A DNA stretch of 64,000 bases from Yersinia frederiksenii ATCC 33641 (GTDB lineage: Bacteria; Pseudomonadota; Gammaproteobacteria; Enterobacterales; Enterobacteriaceae): positions 3,273,886 through 3,337,885 of the forward strand of contig NZ_KN150731.1 of assembly GCF_000754805.1 (NCBI RefSeq). Reading direction: 5' to 3'. Both the position numbers and the translations under genes were made by a program. Each line of letters starts with the position of its first letter. Position 1 is the first letter of the stretch. The notes beneath the pieces are model-generated. The model saw only the letters and a program-made list of their open reading frames with translations. It had not been told where the DNA came from and ran no database searches. Positions 38,273-48,637 of the stretch are shown here, piece by piece.

Positions 38273-38839
38273 ATGGCCAGTTATTATAGCAACGATTTTC
38301 GTCCCGGTCTTAAAATCATGTTCGAGGGCGAGCCTTATGCAGTTGAGTCCAGCGAATTCGTAAAACCCGGCAAAGGTCAGGCTTTTGCTCGTGTTAAGAT
38401 GCGCCGCCTGTTGACCGGCTCACGTGTTGAAAAGACCTTTAAATCAACCGATTCTCTGGAAGGTGCGGACGTTAACGATCTGAACCTGACTTACCTGTAC
38501 AACGACGGTGAGTTCTGGCACTTCATGAATAACGAGACTTACGAACAGCTGCAAGCTGATGCTAAAGCCATTGGCGACAATGCTAAATGGCTGATTGATC
38601 AGGCAGAATGTATCGTAACTCTGTGGAATGGTCAGCCTATCGCTGTCACTCCACCAAACTTTATTGAACTCGAAATTGTTGACACTGACCCAGGTCTGAA
38701 AGGTGATACTGCCGGTACCGGTGGTAAGCCTGCAACTCTGAGCACCGGTGCAGTGGTCAAAGTGCCACTATTCGTACAGGTTGGCGAAGTTATCAAAGTT
38801 GACACCCGCTCTGGCGAATACGTTTCTCGCGTGAAGTAA
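38273..38839 (+). CDS. efp: Elongation factor P
   Basis: A 188-residue tRNA-shaped translation factor that relieves stalling at polyproline. Lys34 in KPGKGQ (residues 31-36) is the site of beta-lysylation by EpmA/EpmB. Three KOW/OB-like domains end in [10 protein letters not shown]. Start at the ATG at 38273 after GAGGA; upstream in-frame codons overlap epmB and are not used. Confidence 0.97.
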   Translation: MASYYSNDFRPGLKIMFEGEPYAVESSEFVKPGKGQAFARVKMRRLLTGSRVEKTFKSTDSLEGADVNDLNLTYLYNDGEFWHFMNNETYEQLQADAKAIGDNAKWLIDQAECIVTLWNGQPIAVTPPNFIELEIVDTDPGLKGDTAGTGGKPATLSTGAVVKVPLFVQVGEVIKVDTRSGEYVSRVK

Positions 38840-38860
38840 GTCGGTTACGCTGAGAACGAA

Positions 38861-38887
38861 AGAAAACCGCTGAATTGGCGGTTTTCT
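38861..38887 (+). terminator. Terminator after efp
   Basis: A perfect 10-bp stem AGAAAACCGC / GCGGTTTTCT with a 7-base loop. Confidence 0.8.
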
Positions 38888-38999
38888 GCTATCTGGAGTT
38901 TGCCTGATGCTGGCATTTTAAGTCAGAAAAAGTGCAATGTTGTTTTTTTGACTATCCTTATAGGGCGAACATACTCACGCACTATAAGGAATTTTAATA

Positions 39000-39131
39000 A
39001 TGTTGAAGAAAAGCATCGCAGTTATTTTCTCATTGTTAGTTATCTCTTCATTGAGCGCCTGCAATACCACCAAAGGTGTTGGCAAAGATGTACAAAGCGC
39101 CGGCAGTGCCATTGAACGTAGCGCAGAATAA
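39000..39131 (+). CDS. ecnB: Entericidin B-type small lipoprotein
   Basis: A 43-residue lipoprotein starting MLKKSIAVIFSLLVIS, lipobox LSAC with Cys21, followed by NTTKGVGKDVQSAGSAIE. This is the entericidin pattern; in E. coli EcnB is a bacteriolytic lipoprotein paired with EcnA. No ecnA precedes it here. AAGGA lies 10 bases before the ATG. A strong terminator follows. Confidence 0.88.
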   Translation: MLKKSIAVIFSLLVISSLSACNTTKGVGKDVQSAGSAIERSAE

Positions 39132-39151
39132 CCCTCTGTTTGTCTTGCTAG

Positions 39152-39177
39152 CGGCGGCATTGACCGCCGGATTTTTT
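39152..39177 (+). terminator. Terminator after ecnB
   Basis: Stem CGGCGG / CCGCCG with a 6-base loop followed by GATTTTTT. Confidence 0.85.
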
Positions 39178-39240
39178 GACTGCTTATGATATTGCTGCTT
39201 ATTATCTAGCGTGCTAACGTATCATTCTTATCTATCTGCT

Positions 39241-39300
39241 GCTTGGGACGACCCAGCACGCATCTGTTTTCTCGGGGACGACCCCGCATGAGCGAGGTGG
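39241..39300 (+). promoter_or_regulatory. Guanidine-II (mini-ykkC) riboswitch
   Basis: Two adjacent short hairpins each close on an ACGA loop: TGGG-ACGA-CCCA (39244-39255) and CGGGG-ACGA-CCCCG (39273-39286). Paired ACGR tetraloops define the mini-ykkC class, which binds guanidinium as a kissing dimer and frees the ribosome-binding site. The AGGTGG site at 39295-39300 is just downstream, 5 bases before the sugE start. Confidence 0.9.
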
Positions 39301-39305
39301 TTACC

Positions 39306-39620
39306 ATGGCTTGGATTATTCTAGTTATTGCCGGTCTGTTAGAGGTTATTTGGGCCATTGGCCTGAAGTATTCCCATGGTTTTACACGACTGACACCCAG
39401 TATTGTGACTCTGGTGGCAATGGCAGCCAGTGTTTTCCTCTTGGCCTACGCCATGAAAACATTACCAGCAGGCACAGCTTATGCTGTCTGGACCGGCATT
39501 GGTGCCGTGGGGACAGCCATTTTAGGTATTGTGTTGCTGGGGGAATCAGCCAGTTTGGCGCGAGTATTCAGTTTAGGGCTGATTTTGGCGGGAATTATTG
39601 GGTTGAAATTGGCCTCATAA
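39306..39620 (+). CDS. sugE: Guanidinium exporter SugE (Gdx)
   Basis: Small multidrug resistance-family protein of 104 residues with four membrane helices and the essential Glu13 in the first ([10 protein letters not shown]). The Gdx subgroup exports guanidinium in exchange for protons, and the guanidine-II riboswitch immediately upstream supports this role over quaternary ammonium export. Confidence 0.95.
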   Translation: MAWIILVIAGLLEVIWAIGLKYSHGFTRLTPSIVTLVAMAASVFLLAYAMKTLPAGTAYAVWTGIGAVGTAILGIVLLGESASLARVFSLGLILAGIIGLKLAS

Positions 39621-39625
39621 ATTAT

Positions 39626-39646
39626 AAGGGGGGATATTCCCCCCTT
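39626..39646. terminator. Bidirectional hairpin between sugE and blc
   Basis: Stem AAGGGGGG / CCCCCCTT with a 5-base loop, located between convergent genes. Confidence 0.65.
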
Positions 39647-39677
39647 AATGAATACTCAGTGGTAACTGCCCACGCGA

Positions 39678-40220
39678 TCATTGGCCTAGCTTCATCTCTC
39701 CTTGCTCAACCCATATCAATTTATCCACCGGGAAGCCGTAATGTTGCGCCACAGCAACCAGTCGCTGTTTGGTATGAGTATCAATCGTCGGTGTGCGGGA
39801 TAAAATCCACAGGTAATCTCGGTTAGGGCCAGCAATCAGGGCATGCTGATAGCCATCATCTAAATCAATAACGTTATAACCGCCATAGAAAGGCCCAAAA
39901 AATGAAACTTTCAGTGAAGCTTGCTGCGGCGAACCGATGAAATAGGCCTTGCCAATACTCTCCTGCCATTGCTGTTTCTTCACGTTATAACCGCGATTAA
40001 CCACTTTTACACCACCATCATCACGGAGTGAGTAATTGGCTGTGACATGATCTAGCCCGCGTTCAAAGGAATGATCCAAGCGGGCAATTTCATACCAAGT
40101 GCCAAGATAACGGGGTAATTGGAAGTTATCGACGATTTTCACGTCTTTTGGTGGTGTAACACTACAGGCAACAGAGAGTAATGCCGCCATTAATACGGAT
40201 AATTTTGACCACAGGTGCAT
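39678..40220 (-). CDS. blc: Outer-membrane lipoprotein Blc (bacterial lipocalin)
   Basis: A 180-residue lipocalin with a lipobox (LLSVAC, Cys19), the lipocalin signature YLGTWYEIARLDHSFERGL (key G-W) and the second motif WILSRTP. Family members bind lysophospholipids at the outer membrane. I prefer the ATG at 40220, with AAGGA 6 bases before it, over 40226. In E. coli ampC lies between blc and frdD; here it does not. Confidence 0.92.
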   Translation of the reverse strand: MHLWSKLSVLMAALLSVACSVTPPKDVKIVDNFQLPRYLGTWYEIARLDHSFERGLDHVTANYSLRDDGGVKVVNRGYNVKKQQWQESIGKAYFIGSPQQASLKVSFFGPFYGGYNVIDLDDGYQHALIAGPNRDYLWILSRTPTIDTHTKQRLVAVAQHYGFPVDKLIWVEQGEMKLGQ

Positions 40221-40330
40221 CTGCATTCCTTAGTATTTCAATGATTAGTCTTTAATTGAGAATAGCTATCGTCTATGCAAGAGGCAAATAGAAGAATCTG
40301 AGTTATTGATGGGAATGTTAGCGGAATAAC

Positions 40331-40360
40331 AAAAAAATGGCCCGCAGAGGTGTGCGGGCC
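40331..40360 (-). terminator. Terminator of the frd operon
   Basis: Stem GGCCCGCA / TGCGGGCC with a 6-base loop and, on the minus strand, ATTTTTTTG. In E. coli the corresponding position carries the ampC attenuator. Confidence 0.9.
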
Positions 40361-40385
40361 GTTGATAGACTGTGATAACGAAAAA

Positions 40386-40742
40386 CTATAGTGTCAGAAC
40401 ACCAATGATTGTGACCACACTCAGAATGGCCGCCAAACCATAAAAGACCCATTTCCCTGCAGGAACATGGATTTTCAAATCATGCATTGCGTGATGGATA
40501 CGGTGTAAAGCACACCACAGTGGCAGAATAATCATCAGCAACAGGAAGATTCGGCCAATGAAACTCTGACAGAATGCCAAAATTCGTTCATAGCTCAGTG
40601 CATCACCAGGGAAAGCGCCCAGTGGTAGCAAAACAGCGACCAGCAGAATAATGGCAGGTGCAATAATGGCACTCCACATACCACCAGCGCCAAACAGGCC
40701 CCAGAAGATAGGTTCATCGGAGCGCTTAGGGACTTGATTCAT
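40386..40742 (-). CDS. frdD: Fumarate reductase membrane subunit FrdD
   Basis: A 118-residue anchor with three hydrophobic helices (key [10 protein letters not shown] between helices two and three). Together with FrdC it binds the complex to the inner membrane and forms the menaquinone site. Starts 16 bases after frdC. Confidence 0.95.
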   Translation of the reverse strand: MNQVPKRSDEPIFWGLFGAGGMWSAIIAPAIILLVAVLLPLGAFPGDALSYERILAFCQSFIGRIFLLLMIILPLWCALHRIHHAMHDLKIHVPAGKWVFYGLAAILSVVTIIGVLTL

Positions 40743-40758
40743 CTTGTTCTCCTCCGGG

Positions 40759-41151
40759 TTAGAGTAAGGCGACAGCCAGAATGATCGCGGTAGCCACGAC
40801 AGTCACAACCCACAGCGCCTTAATGATTGGCCCTGGACCCATTTTTTCACTATTAACGATAATATTGGCGGCCTTCGGTGCCAGTTCAAACCAAGTTTTG
40901 GTATGTAACACGGCAGCCAATAACGTAATGATATTAATCAATAACACCAGTGGATTTTGCAGGAATCCGACAAAACCCTCCCAACCGGCTGGGCCGCTTT
41001 TCAGCGCAAACACACCGTAAATCAGCAGAATACTGAACCACAAAGTGGGGACGGCGGTGCCTTCACGCAGCATATAAAAGCGATAGAAACCGAGCTGTTG
41101 CCACCAGTTCGGGGCCATGGTACGGACGTAAGCTTTACGTTTAGTAGTCAT
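40759..41151 (-). CDS. frdC: Fumarate reductase membrane subunit FrdC
   Basis: A 130-residue anchor with three hydrophobic helices; the N-terminal [12 protein letters not shown] and [17 protein letters not shown] block is highly typical. Contributes to quinol binding with FrdD and FrdB. 16 bases downstream of frdB. Confidence 0.95.
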   Translation of the reverse strand: MTTKRKAYVRTMAPNWWQQLGFYRFYMLREGTAVPTLWFSILLIYGVFALKSGPAGWEGFVGFLQNPLVLLINIITLLAAVLHTKTWFELAPKAANIIVNSEKMGPGPIIKALWVVTVVATAIILAVALL

Positions 41152-41167
41152 TGCTGTTTCCCCTCCC

Positions 41168-41902
41168 TTATTGTGGTTTCAGCATGGCGATCATGAAGTC
41201 TTTAGCGCTCTCAACCTTGCCTTGCTGGATAGCTGCAGCCGGGTCAACATGCTTCGGACAAACTTCAGAACAGTAGCCAACAAAGGTACAACTCCAGACG
41301 CCATTCTTCCCGTTAAGCTGAGGCATACGCTCTTTCTTGCCGTGGTCACGGGTGTCCAGATTGTAACGATGCGCTAGAGTGATAGCTGCCGGGCCGATGA
41401 ACTCAGGGTTTAGCCCAAACTGTGGGCAAGCGGCGTAGCACAAACCACAGTTAATACAGCCGGAGAACTGATGGTATTTGGCCATCTGAGCTGGAGTTTG
41501 CTTCGTCGGGCCGTCTTTCGCCTTGCGCTCATTACCAATGATATAAGGTTTGATGGCTTCCAGACTCTCGATAAAGTGAGTCATATCAACCACTAAGTCA
41601 CGCTCGATTGGGAAGTTACCCAGCGCCTCAACCTTCATGCCGCCAGTATATTCACGTAAGAAAGTCTTACAGGCCAGCTTCGGCACCTTGTTAACCATCA
41701 TGCCGCACGAACCGCAAATTGCCATCCGGCAAGACCAGCGATAAGAGAGGTCTGGGGCCAGGTTATCTTTGATATAGCCCAGAGCATCGAGCAGAGAAGT
41801 TTGCTCATCGTAAGGCACTTCAAAGGTTTCGAAGTGGGGTTCGCTATCACGTTCCGGGTTATAGCGCATGACTTCCATTTTCAGGACTTTCATATCAGTC
41901 AT
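41168..41902 (-). CDS. frdB: Fumarate reductase iron-sulfur subunit FrdB
   Basis: A 244-residue electron-transfer subunit carrying [2Fe-2S] ([10 protein letters not shown] with a later C), [4Fe-4S] ([12 protein letters not shown]) and [3Fe-4S] ([12 protein letters not shown]) clusters. It passes electrons from quinol to FrdA. Its start overlaps frdA by 8 bases. Confidence 0.96.
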   Translation of the reverse strand: MTDMKVLKMEVMRYNPERDSEPHFETFEVPYDEQTSLLDALGYIKDNLAPDLSYRWSCRMAICGSCGMMVNKVPKLACKTFLREYTGGMKVEALGNFPIERDLVVDMTHFIESLEAIKPYIIGNERKAKDGPTKQTPAQMAKYHQFSGCINCGLCYAACPQFGLNPEFIGPAAITLAHRYNLDTRDHGKKERMPQLNGKNGVWSCTFVGYCSEVCPKHVDPAAAIQQGKVESAKDFMIAMLKPQ

Positions 41903-43718
41903 TCGCCTGCTCCTTATCCTTTAAATCTTTCGCATCTTTTGCATCTTTCGCATCTTGTGCGGTAGCCTCACCACCATAAACACGTTTCGCAGGTGCCAGC
42001 TTGGTAATTTTCACATCGCTGTATTCAAGACGTGGTGCGCCGCCTGGGGTATAGAAGGCGAGAGTGTGTTTGAGGAAGTTAACATCATCACGCTCGGTGC
42101 AGCCTTCATCCAGACGTTGATGCGCGCCACGGGACTCTTTACGATTCAGTGCAGAATGAGCCATACATTCAGCGACATCTAAACCATAACCGAGCTCGAT
42201 GGTATACAGCAGGTCAGTATTGAAGACACTAGAGTTATCAGTGATTTTCACGCGTTTGAAGCGCTCTTTCAGCTCGGCCAGTTTATCTACGGTTTTCTGC
42301 ATCAGTTCCGGTGTACGATAAATACCGCAACCTTCTTCCATTGACAGGCCCATCTCATCGCGAATTTTAGCCCAGTTCTCAGTCCCTTCCTGCTTCATCA
42401 GGTTACTTAGGCGGGTTTCCACATCGCGGGTCTGTGCATCCAGTGCACTGCCATTTGCCGGGTTACTTTCCATGGCGCGCAGTGCAGCTTGTTCGCCTGC
42501 CACACGACCAAAGACCACCAGTTCAGCCAGAGAGTTGGAACCCAGGCGGTTTGCACCATGCAGGCCAACAGACGAACATTCACCAACCGCGAATAACCCT
42601 TTGATTCGAGTTTCACACTGTTGGTTGGTTTCAATACCGCCCATCGTGTAATGCGCAGTTGGGCGCACCGGAATGGGCTCTTTAACCGGGTCAACACCAA
42701 CATAGGCTTTTGCCAGTTCACAGATGAACGGCAGGCGCTCAAGCAGTTTCTTTTCGCCCAGATGACGCAGGTCCAGATAGACCACATCGCCACGTGGCGT
42801 CGCAATTGTGCGACCAGCACGCCATTCATGCCAGAAGGCTTGCGAGACTTTATCGCGCGGACCTAATTCCATGTATTTGTTCTTTGGCTCGCCGAGCGGG
42901 GTTTCAGGGCCCATGCCGTAATCTTGCAAATAACGGTAGCCATCTTTGTTGACCAGAATACCGCCTTCACCACGGCAACCTTCGGTCATCAGGATACCTG
43001 AGCCTGGTAAACCGGTAGGGTGGTATTGCACAAATTCCATATCCCGCAGCGGGACGCCGTGGTGGAATGCCATCCCCATACCATCACCGGTAACAATACC
43101 GCCATTGGTGTTATAACGATAAACTCGACCTGCACCGCCGGTCGCCATGACCACGGCATTGGCCCGGATTTGTACTCGCGTGCCTTCCATCATATTCATG
43201 GCGACAACACCGCGGGCTTGACCATCATCGACCAGAATATCTAGCACGAAGTGTTCATCAAATCTTTGAATTTGCGGATATTTTAAAGAGGTTTGGAATA
43301 GCGTATGCAACATGTGGAAGCCGGTTTTATCGGCGGCGAACCACGTACGTTCGATTTTCATCCCGCCAAAGCGGCGAACGTTAACAGAGCCATCGGGTTT
43401 ACGGCTCCATGGGCAGCCCCAGATTTCCAGCTGTGCCATTTCTTCCGGGCAATGGTGAACAAAATGGTCAACAACATCTTGTTCGCATAACCAGTCGCCA
43501 CCGGCGACAGTATCGTGGAAGTGGTAGTCAAAGGTATCGTGGTCCTGTGTGACAGCTGCTGATCCCCCTTCGGCGGCCACAGTATGGCTTCGCATCGGGT
43601 ATACTTTCGAGATCAGAGCAATCTTCAGCTGAGGGTTGGCTTCCGCTGCGGCTATTGCTGCACGTAAACCAGCGCCTCCGGCCCCGATAATGGCAAGATC
43701 GGCGTTAAAGGTTTGCAC
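41895..43718 (-). CDS. frdA: Fumarate reductase flavoprotein FrdA
   Basis: Catalytic subunit of 607 residues with covalent FAD at His45 ([10 protein letters not shown]) and the N-terminal dinucleotide motif [12 protein letters not shown]. It reduces fumarate to succinate in anaerobic respiration. Oddity: the C-terminus ends in a tandem tripeptide repeat ([12 protein letters not shown]), coded by a 9-base DNA repeat at about 41922-41957, slightly lengthening it over the E. coli protein (602). The leader carries a shortened ERIC. Confidence 0.96.
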   Translation of the reverse strand: MQTFNADLAIIGAGGAGLRAAIAAAEANPQLKIALISKVYPMRSHTVAAEGGSAAVTQDHDTFDYHFHDTVAGGDWLCEQDVVDHFVHHCPEEMAQLEIWGCPWSRKPDGSVNVRRFGGMKIERTWFAADKTGFHMLHTLFQTSLKYPQIQRFDEHFVLDILVDDGQARGVVAMNMMEGTRVQIRANAVVMATGGAGRVYRYNTNGGIVTGDGMGMAFHHGVPLRDMEFVQYHPTGLPGSGILMTEGCRGEGGILVNKDGYRYLQDYGMGPETPLGEPKNKYMELGPRDKVSQAFWHEWRAGRTIATPRGDVVYLDLRHLGEKKLLERLPFICELAKAYVGVDPVKEPIPVRPTAHYTMGGIETNQQCETRIKGLFAVGECSSVGLHGANRLGSNSLAELVVFGRVAGEQAALRAMESNPANGSALDAQTRDVETRLSNLMKQEGTENWAKIRDEMGLSMEEGCGIYRTPELMQKTVDKLAELKERFKRVKITDNSSVFNTDLLYTIELGYGLDVAECMAHSALNRKESRGAHQRLDEGCTERDDVNFLKHTLAFYTPGGAPRLEYSDVKITKLAPAKRVYGGEATAQDAKDAKDAKDLKDKEQAND

Positions 43719-43748
43719 TGCGCTTCTCCATTGTTCAAGTGAAAATCT

Positions 43749-43823
43749 TATATCCTTAGTACTTGAAGCTGCAGGGGATTGTTTGTTTGGTTTACCTGCA
43801 ACTCTACTGACTTTGGCTATATA
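43749..43823. repeat. Internally deleted ERIC-like element in the frd leader
   Basis: About 75 bases that start TATATCC...ACTTGAAGCTGCAGG and end CCTGCAACTC...GGCTATATA. These correspond to the two ERIC ends with the central section missing. It lies between the predicted frd promoter and the frdA start, so it would be transcribed. Confidence 0.5.
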
Positions 43824-43938
43824 AAGTGAATCTCTATTCTTACTATGTTTTTTAATATTATTATTGGGCTAACCTACTAGCCACTAATGAGAATCATGGT
43901 ATTAAGAATAGCTATTTCTTACTTTTTGTATGGAAATA

Positions 43939-43982
43939 ATTATACCTAATGCTAAGTGGTAGAAATTTGATGTGATCGATTG
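43939..43982 (-). promoter_or_regulatory. frdABCD promoter with FNR-type site
   Basis: On the minus strand the segment ATCGATCACATCAAATTTC (43962-43980) closely resembles the FNR-binding region of the E. coli frd promoter as I remember it, and a perfect -10 hexamer TATAAT lies at 43939-43944. Spacing would put the site near -40, as for class II FNR activation. The leader to frdA is then about 210 bases. Confidence 0.65.
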
Positions 43983-44178
43983 TTTTGTTTTATTTGAACC
44001 GTCTCAAGAGCATTACTGACGAAAACGTGATCCCAAACAGGATCTGCTGGGTGAAAGTCTCTATTACAGAGTGAAATGCTGAATTAAAGGGCAAAATCTA
44101 CCAAATGGATGACAGATTTGTCTGAATGAGGAGATACGAGTAGACTGCAGCCCCTGTTTGATTTCGGAGTTAACCACC

Positions 44179-45156
44179 ATGAGCGAAACGGCAAGCTGGC
44201 AGCCGAGTGCACCTATCGCCAATTTGTTGAAGCGCGCAGCGATAATGGCAGAGATCCGGCGTTTTTTTGCCGATCGTGGCGTATTAGAAGTTGAAACGCC
44301 AACCATGAGCCAAGCGACAGTGACGGACATTCATTTGGTCCCATTTCAAACCCGGTTTGTTGGCCCGGGCGCTGCCGATGGTTTGACGTTGTACATGATG
44401 ACCAGCCCGGAATATCACATGAAGCGCCTGTTGGCGGCGGGGAGTGGCTCTATTTATCAATTAGGGCGCAGTTTCCGCAATGAAGAAGCTGGCCGCCATC
44501 ACAATCCTGAATTCACCATGCTGGAATGGTATCGCCCACATTATGATATGTATCGCTTAATGAATGAGGTTGATGATCTGTTGCAGCAAATACTGGATTG
44601 CAATAGTGCGGAAACCTTGTCTTATCAGCAGGCGTTTTTGCGTCATTTGGATATCGATCCATTATCAGCAGACAAAGCACAATTGCGTGAGGCGGCGGCA
44701 AAGTTGGATCTCAGTAATATTGCCGACACTGAAGATGATCGCGATACACTTTTGCAATTGCTGTTCACTGTCGGAGTTGAACCCCACATTGGCCGCGATA
44801 AACCTGCTTTTGTGTATCACTTCCCAGCATCTCAAGCTTCCTTAGCCGTGATTAGCACCGAAGATCATCGGGTAGCAGAACGTTTTGAGGTTTACTTCAA
44901 AGGTATCGAGCTGGCGAATGGTTTCCATGAACTCACCGACGGTGATGAACAACTGCAACGTTTCGAGCAAGATAACCGCAGTCGTGCTAAACGAGGTTTG
45001 CCAGAACACCCCATCGATATGAATCTGATTGCTGCCTTGAAACACGGGCTACCGGATTGCTCTGGCGTCGCATTAGGAGTTGATCGTCTGGTGATGCTGG
45101 CGTTAGGTGCCGAGAAGTTGAGTGATGTTATTGCGTTTCCTGTCGATATCGCCTAA
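44179..45156 (+). CDS. epmA: EF-P lysyltransferase EpmA (GenX/PoxA)
   Basis: A class II lysyl-tRNA synthetase-like enzyme of 325 residues lacking the anticodon-binding domain; it attaches beta-lysine to EF-P Lys34. Motif 2 ([20 protein letters not shown]) and motif 3 ([12 protein letters not shown]) are present. The ATG at 44179 gives the E. coli length. Divergent from frd across a 460-base spacer. Confidence 0.96.
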   Translation: MSETASWQPSAPIANLLKRAAIMAEIRRFFADRGVLEVETPTMSQATVTDIHLVPFQTRFVGPGAADGLTLYMMTSPEYHMKRLLAAGSGSIYQLGRSFRNEEAGRHHNPEFTMLEWYRPHYDMYRLMNEVDDLLQQILDCNSAETLSYQQAFLRHLDIDPLSADKAQLREAAAKLDLSNIADTEDDRDTLLQLLFTVGVEPHIGRDKPAFVYHFPASQASLAVISTEDHRVAERFEVYFKGIELANGFHELTDGDEQLQRFEQDNRSRAKRGLPEHPIDMNLIAALKHGLPDCSGVALGVDRLVMLALGAEKLSDVIAFPVDIA

Positions 45157-45168
45157 TTATCCTTCGTC

Positions 45169-45203
45169 CTTCACGCCGCAGGCAACATGCCCGCAGCGTG
45201 AAA
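45169..45203. terminator. Hairpin between convergent epmA and mscM
   Basis: Stem CTTCACGC / GCGTGAAAG with a large internal loop also able to pair (GCAGG / CCCGC). Confidence 0.55.
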
Positions 45204-45218
45204 GATAGCGGTTATATC

Positions 45219-48200
45219 TTACAAACTGCCCGGTGTGCGGCTACGGTTTGAAGACGCCACTCGCCCACGGCCCAATGTTTCCAGACGCGCCTGGAATGGT
45301 GGGAATGGCAGAGTAATGCCGTGCTCGCGGTAACCGACTAGAATCAGCTGGTGGATCTCATGGCGCAACGGCATACGATGGCCCATCTCGGCGGCATAAA
45401 TACGCAATTCAAAAATCTGAATCCCCTGTTGAAGGTCGACCAAATAGACTTCCGGTGGCGGGTTGTCCAATACCAACGTACAGCGACGCGCGGCAGTCAG
45501 TAATACTTCGGTCACTTCCTCACTGCTGGTTTCAGCCGGTGCTGGCACGGTCAGCACCACACGGGTAATGGAATCCGACAGTGACCAGTTAATAAATTGC
45601 TCAGTAATAAAGGCCTTGTTCGGCACGATAATTTCTTTACGGTCCCAGTCAGAGATGGTGGTGGCTCGGGTATTGATTTTGGTCACGCTGCCGGTGAGAT
45701 CACGGATAGTCACGGTATCGCCGATACGGATCGGTTTCTCGAACAAGATGATCAGGCCGGAGACGAAGTTGGCAAAAATCTCCTGCAAGCCGAAGCCCAA
45801 ACCTAAACCGAGAGCGGCAACCAACCACTGGAATTTAGCCCATTCGATCCCCAACATTGAGAAGCCTAGTAAGCTACCAAACAGGATCAACAGATATTTG
45901 GTGATGGTGGAGATGGCATAACCTGTTCCTGGTGTCAGATCCAAGTGCTGTAATAGTGCCAGCTCCAACAGGGCGGGCAAGTTTCTCACCAGTTGGGTGG
46001 TCACAATCATCACCAGAACGGCGATCAGCAATGACCCCATGGTGATCGCCTGTACCGACTCAATACCGTTAATGGTGGATGACACATCCCACAGACGGAT
46101 GTTTTCCAGGAAACCAAAAGCTGAGTGAATCTCAGACCACAAGACGATCACTGAAACTAGCGCGATCATGGTCAAAATTGATCGTACCAGCCGTAGAGAT
46201 TGCGCGCTGATCACATCAAGATCAATCACCGGCTCTTCCACATCAATCGACCCTTCGGTGCTGTTAGTGTGCGGCGTATCTTCTTCGCCACGGGCACGTT
46301 GCGCCAAAATATCGGCTCGTCGCTGTTTGGCACGGTCAAAGGCGATACGGCGGCGCTGAATCAGCATCCAGCGGCGGATAATATGGTAAACCACCAACAG
46401 GAAGAACCAAATAGCGACCGAGGTTTCCAGCCGCGCCAGCAGAGCCTGCGAGGTGGTGAGATAACCCAGTGCAGATGCCAAGGCCGCAATCAGTGGTGCC
46501 GACAGTAGCAGCCCCCATAGCGCCACGTTAACGATATTCTCGCCAGAGCCTTTTTTGTCCAGATAGAGCGGGATACCGGCTCGTTTCAGGCTATTGGTCA
46601 CCAAACTCAAGGCAATACACAGTAAAATAAAGCACAATCGGCCAAGTGTTCCTGCAAATTCACGGTCGTTATAATTCTCGAAGGTAATTAGCGCCATCAT
46701 CAGCGGGATAATCAGCCACACCGACATTCGATAAAAGCGCATTGCTCGCCCAACTTGCGCCGGTGACCAGCGGAAGTGAGTGATAAACAGGCCATGAGGA
46801 TGGGCAAATGCGGCACTTATCATAAACACCCATAGCACCGGTACCGTTGCAGTGACGGCATTACCAATCGCGATAGCCATCGGGAATGACCAGGCATTTT
46901 GCAGCCCATAACCGACTGCCGACCATAAGACAGGGAGTGGCAGCGCTATCAAAATTGACCAGAACACGGTGCGCAAAGTCAGGGAGAAATGGTCCTGCGT
47001 AACCTTGCCTACCCGGCTGCTGGCGCGCTCTAGAAAAGCATGATAGTGGCGGCGGGAGCTAATACTGAAACCGACAAACAGCAGAGCACCAATAATTGGC
47101 AGCAATGTTTCTTGGCTGGTCATCATCATAGCGAACGCTTTACTAAGCTGCGAAAGAGTATCTAGCGACAGTAGTTGGGTAAGATCATGGGCGACGTTAA
47201 ACGGATAAGAGAGTGATATCGGGCTAACATCCGCCACCCAAAACAGATAACGGTGGGTCGCTTCGCGAACTTCGCTCAGTGCATCCACTAGCTGGCTATT
47301 CGCCACTTTCAGTTTGGTTAACTCAAGAATCTGGGTGTCATAACCGGATAGCAGTGAGTTAAGCAACTCACGCTGTGTACGCCACTGGGCATCCAGAATT
47401 CGTTGTTGTTCAGTGGTGAGTGGCGTGCCATCGTCTTGGACTAACTTGACACTCTGCTGCTGCAACTTCTCCAGCATATCTTCATATTGCAGGCGCTGTA
47501 CCCGCAGTTGAGCCATATCACGATCTAACTGCTGGGATTTTGGCACATCGGGCAATCGGGCAACCTGTGCTCGCAGCGCTTCCCCTAATGCGGTTGACAC
47601 TCCCAGCCACTGCGCTTGTTCACGGATAGTGCTGAGTGCCTGCCGAACTTGTTGAGTTTGTGAAACCGCCTGACGTTGCTGAGAAGAAATGAGGTCAATG
47701 CGCTGTGCTTGCTGATTTAGGGCCAAAGACAGGTCGCGGTTAATTTGCAACTGCTGAGTAATGGACTCAGGTAAATCACCACCTTGCTCTGCCAGTAACT
47801 CAGTGCGCTCAAGTGCCTGTTCTGCCGCCTGTTGGCGCTGATTATTCAGGTTGTTACGCAAGGTCTGGAGCTGGGCGTCTACCCGTTCCTGACGCTTTTT
47901 GTATAGTTCGGCACGTAACCGTGACAGTTCCTGCCGATTATTGGCTGACAGCTGGGAAAGTTCTAATTCATTGACTTTCGCTTTACGTGCCACGGCTTCT
48001 GCTTGCAATAATGCGAACTGAGCCTGTGCTGCTGGGGTGGTAGGGCTGCTTTGTGCCTGAAGACGGGAGCTGATTTCAGTCAGAATTCGCCGCGCTTCTG
48101 ATTGCTGCTGTGGCAACTGATTGAGGGATTCACTGATTTCCCGTGCACGATCCTGCTCTTGCTGCGACAGGCGGCTTAATTCTAACAACTGGCTGCTAAT

Positions 48201-48596
48201 TTGCAGCACTTGTTGTTCAAGTTCGGACGTCGACATATTGCTGGGTACAGGTAGGGGTTTATCCCCTTCCTGCGCCAGTTGTTGACGTAGTTCGCGGGTG
48301 AGCTTGGGGAAGTCATCAATCGCTTTTTGATACTGCTGGGCGCGGATATCAGACTCTTTAGCATCCGCGAGCCAGCTAAGAGCCCCTTGCAGTGCCTGAA
48401 CAATTTCTGCCTGGTTTGCTATCCCCTTATTCGCTTCAGCCTGTTTCAACTCTTGTCTAAGCTGATCTTCATTCGGCTGAGTTGCCGCCTGTAGCGGCAG
48501 GGATAACAGCAGGGTAAATGACACTAATAGAGCAAAAGATAGCCGCTTGCTCAAAGACAGTAATGTGCCAAAAGGTCGGGAAATAATTGGGCGCAA
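45219..48596 (-). CDS. mscM: Mechanosensitive channel MscM (YjeP)
   Basis: Large MscS-family channel of 1125 residues (E. coli about 1107) releasing solutes on hypo-osmotic shock. A signal peptide (to about residue 38, LPLQAA) precedes a long periplasmic coiled-coil region rich in Gln and Leu (about 40-440), then about eleven membrane segments, and a C-terminal MscS core with GLGFGLQEIFANFVSG and GDTVTIRDLTGSV. It is 41 bases downstream of psd and cotranscribed with it. Confidence 0.94.
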   Translation of the reverse strand: MRPIISRPFGTLLSLSKRLSFALLVSFTLLLSLPLQAATQPNEDQLRQELKQAEANKGIANQAEIVQALQGALSWLADAKESDIRAQQYQKAIDDFPKLTRELRQQLAQEGDKPLPVPSNMSTSELEQQVLQISSQLLELSRLSQQEQDRAREISESLNQLPQQQSEARRILTEISSRLQAQSSPTTPAAQAQFALLQAEAVARKAKVNELELSQLSANNRQELSRLRAELYKKRQERVDAQLQTLRNNLNNQRQQAAEQALERTELLAEQGGDLPESITQQLQINRDLSLALNQQAQRIDLISSQQRQAVSQTQQVRQALSTIREQAQWLGVSTALGEALRAQVARLPDVPKSQQLDRDMAQLRVQRLQYEDMLEKLQQQSVKLVQDDGTPLTTEQQRILDAQWRTQRELLNSLLSGYDTQILELTKLKVANSQLVDALSEVREATHRYLFWVADVSPISLSYPFNVAHDLTQLLSLDTLSQLSKAFAMMMTSQETLLPIIGALLFVGFSISSRRHYHAFLERASSRVGKVTQDHFSLTLRTVFWSILIALPLPVLWSAVGYGLQNAWSFPMAIAIGNAVTATVPVLWVFMISAAFAHPHGLFITHFRWSPAQVGRAMRFYRMSVWLIIPLMMALITFENYNDREFAGTLGRLCFILLCIALSLVTNSLKRAGIPLYLDKKGSGENIVNVALWGLLLSAPLIAALASALGYLTTSQALLARLETSVAIWFFLLVVYHIIRRWMLIQRRRIAFDRAKQRRADILAQRARGEEDTPHTNSTEGSIDVEEPVIDLDVISAQSLRLVRSILTMIALVSVIVLWSEIHSAFGFLENIRLWDVSSTINGIESVQAITMGSLLIAVLVMIVTTQLVRNLPALLELALLQHLDLTPGTGYAISTITKYLLILFGSLLGFSMLGIEWAKFQWLVAALGLGLGFGLQEIFANFVSGLIILFEKPIRIGDTVTIRDLTGSVTKINTRATTISDWDRKEIIVPNKAFITEQFINWSLSDSITRVVLTVPAPAETSSEEVTEVLLTAARRCTLVLDNPPPEVYLVDLQQGIQIFELRIYAAEMGHRMPLRHEIHQLILVGYREHGITLPFPPFQARLETLGRGRVASSNRSRTPGSL

Positions 48597-48637
48597 GTCA
48601 GGGCTCCTTAAGCATCAATTACGTCGTAAGCCAAAGG

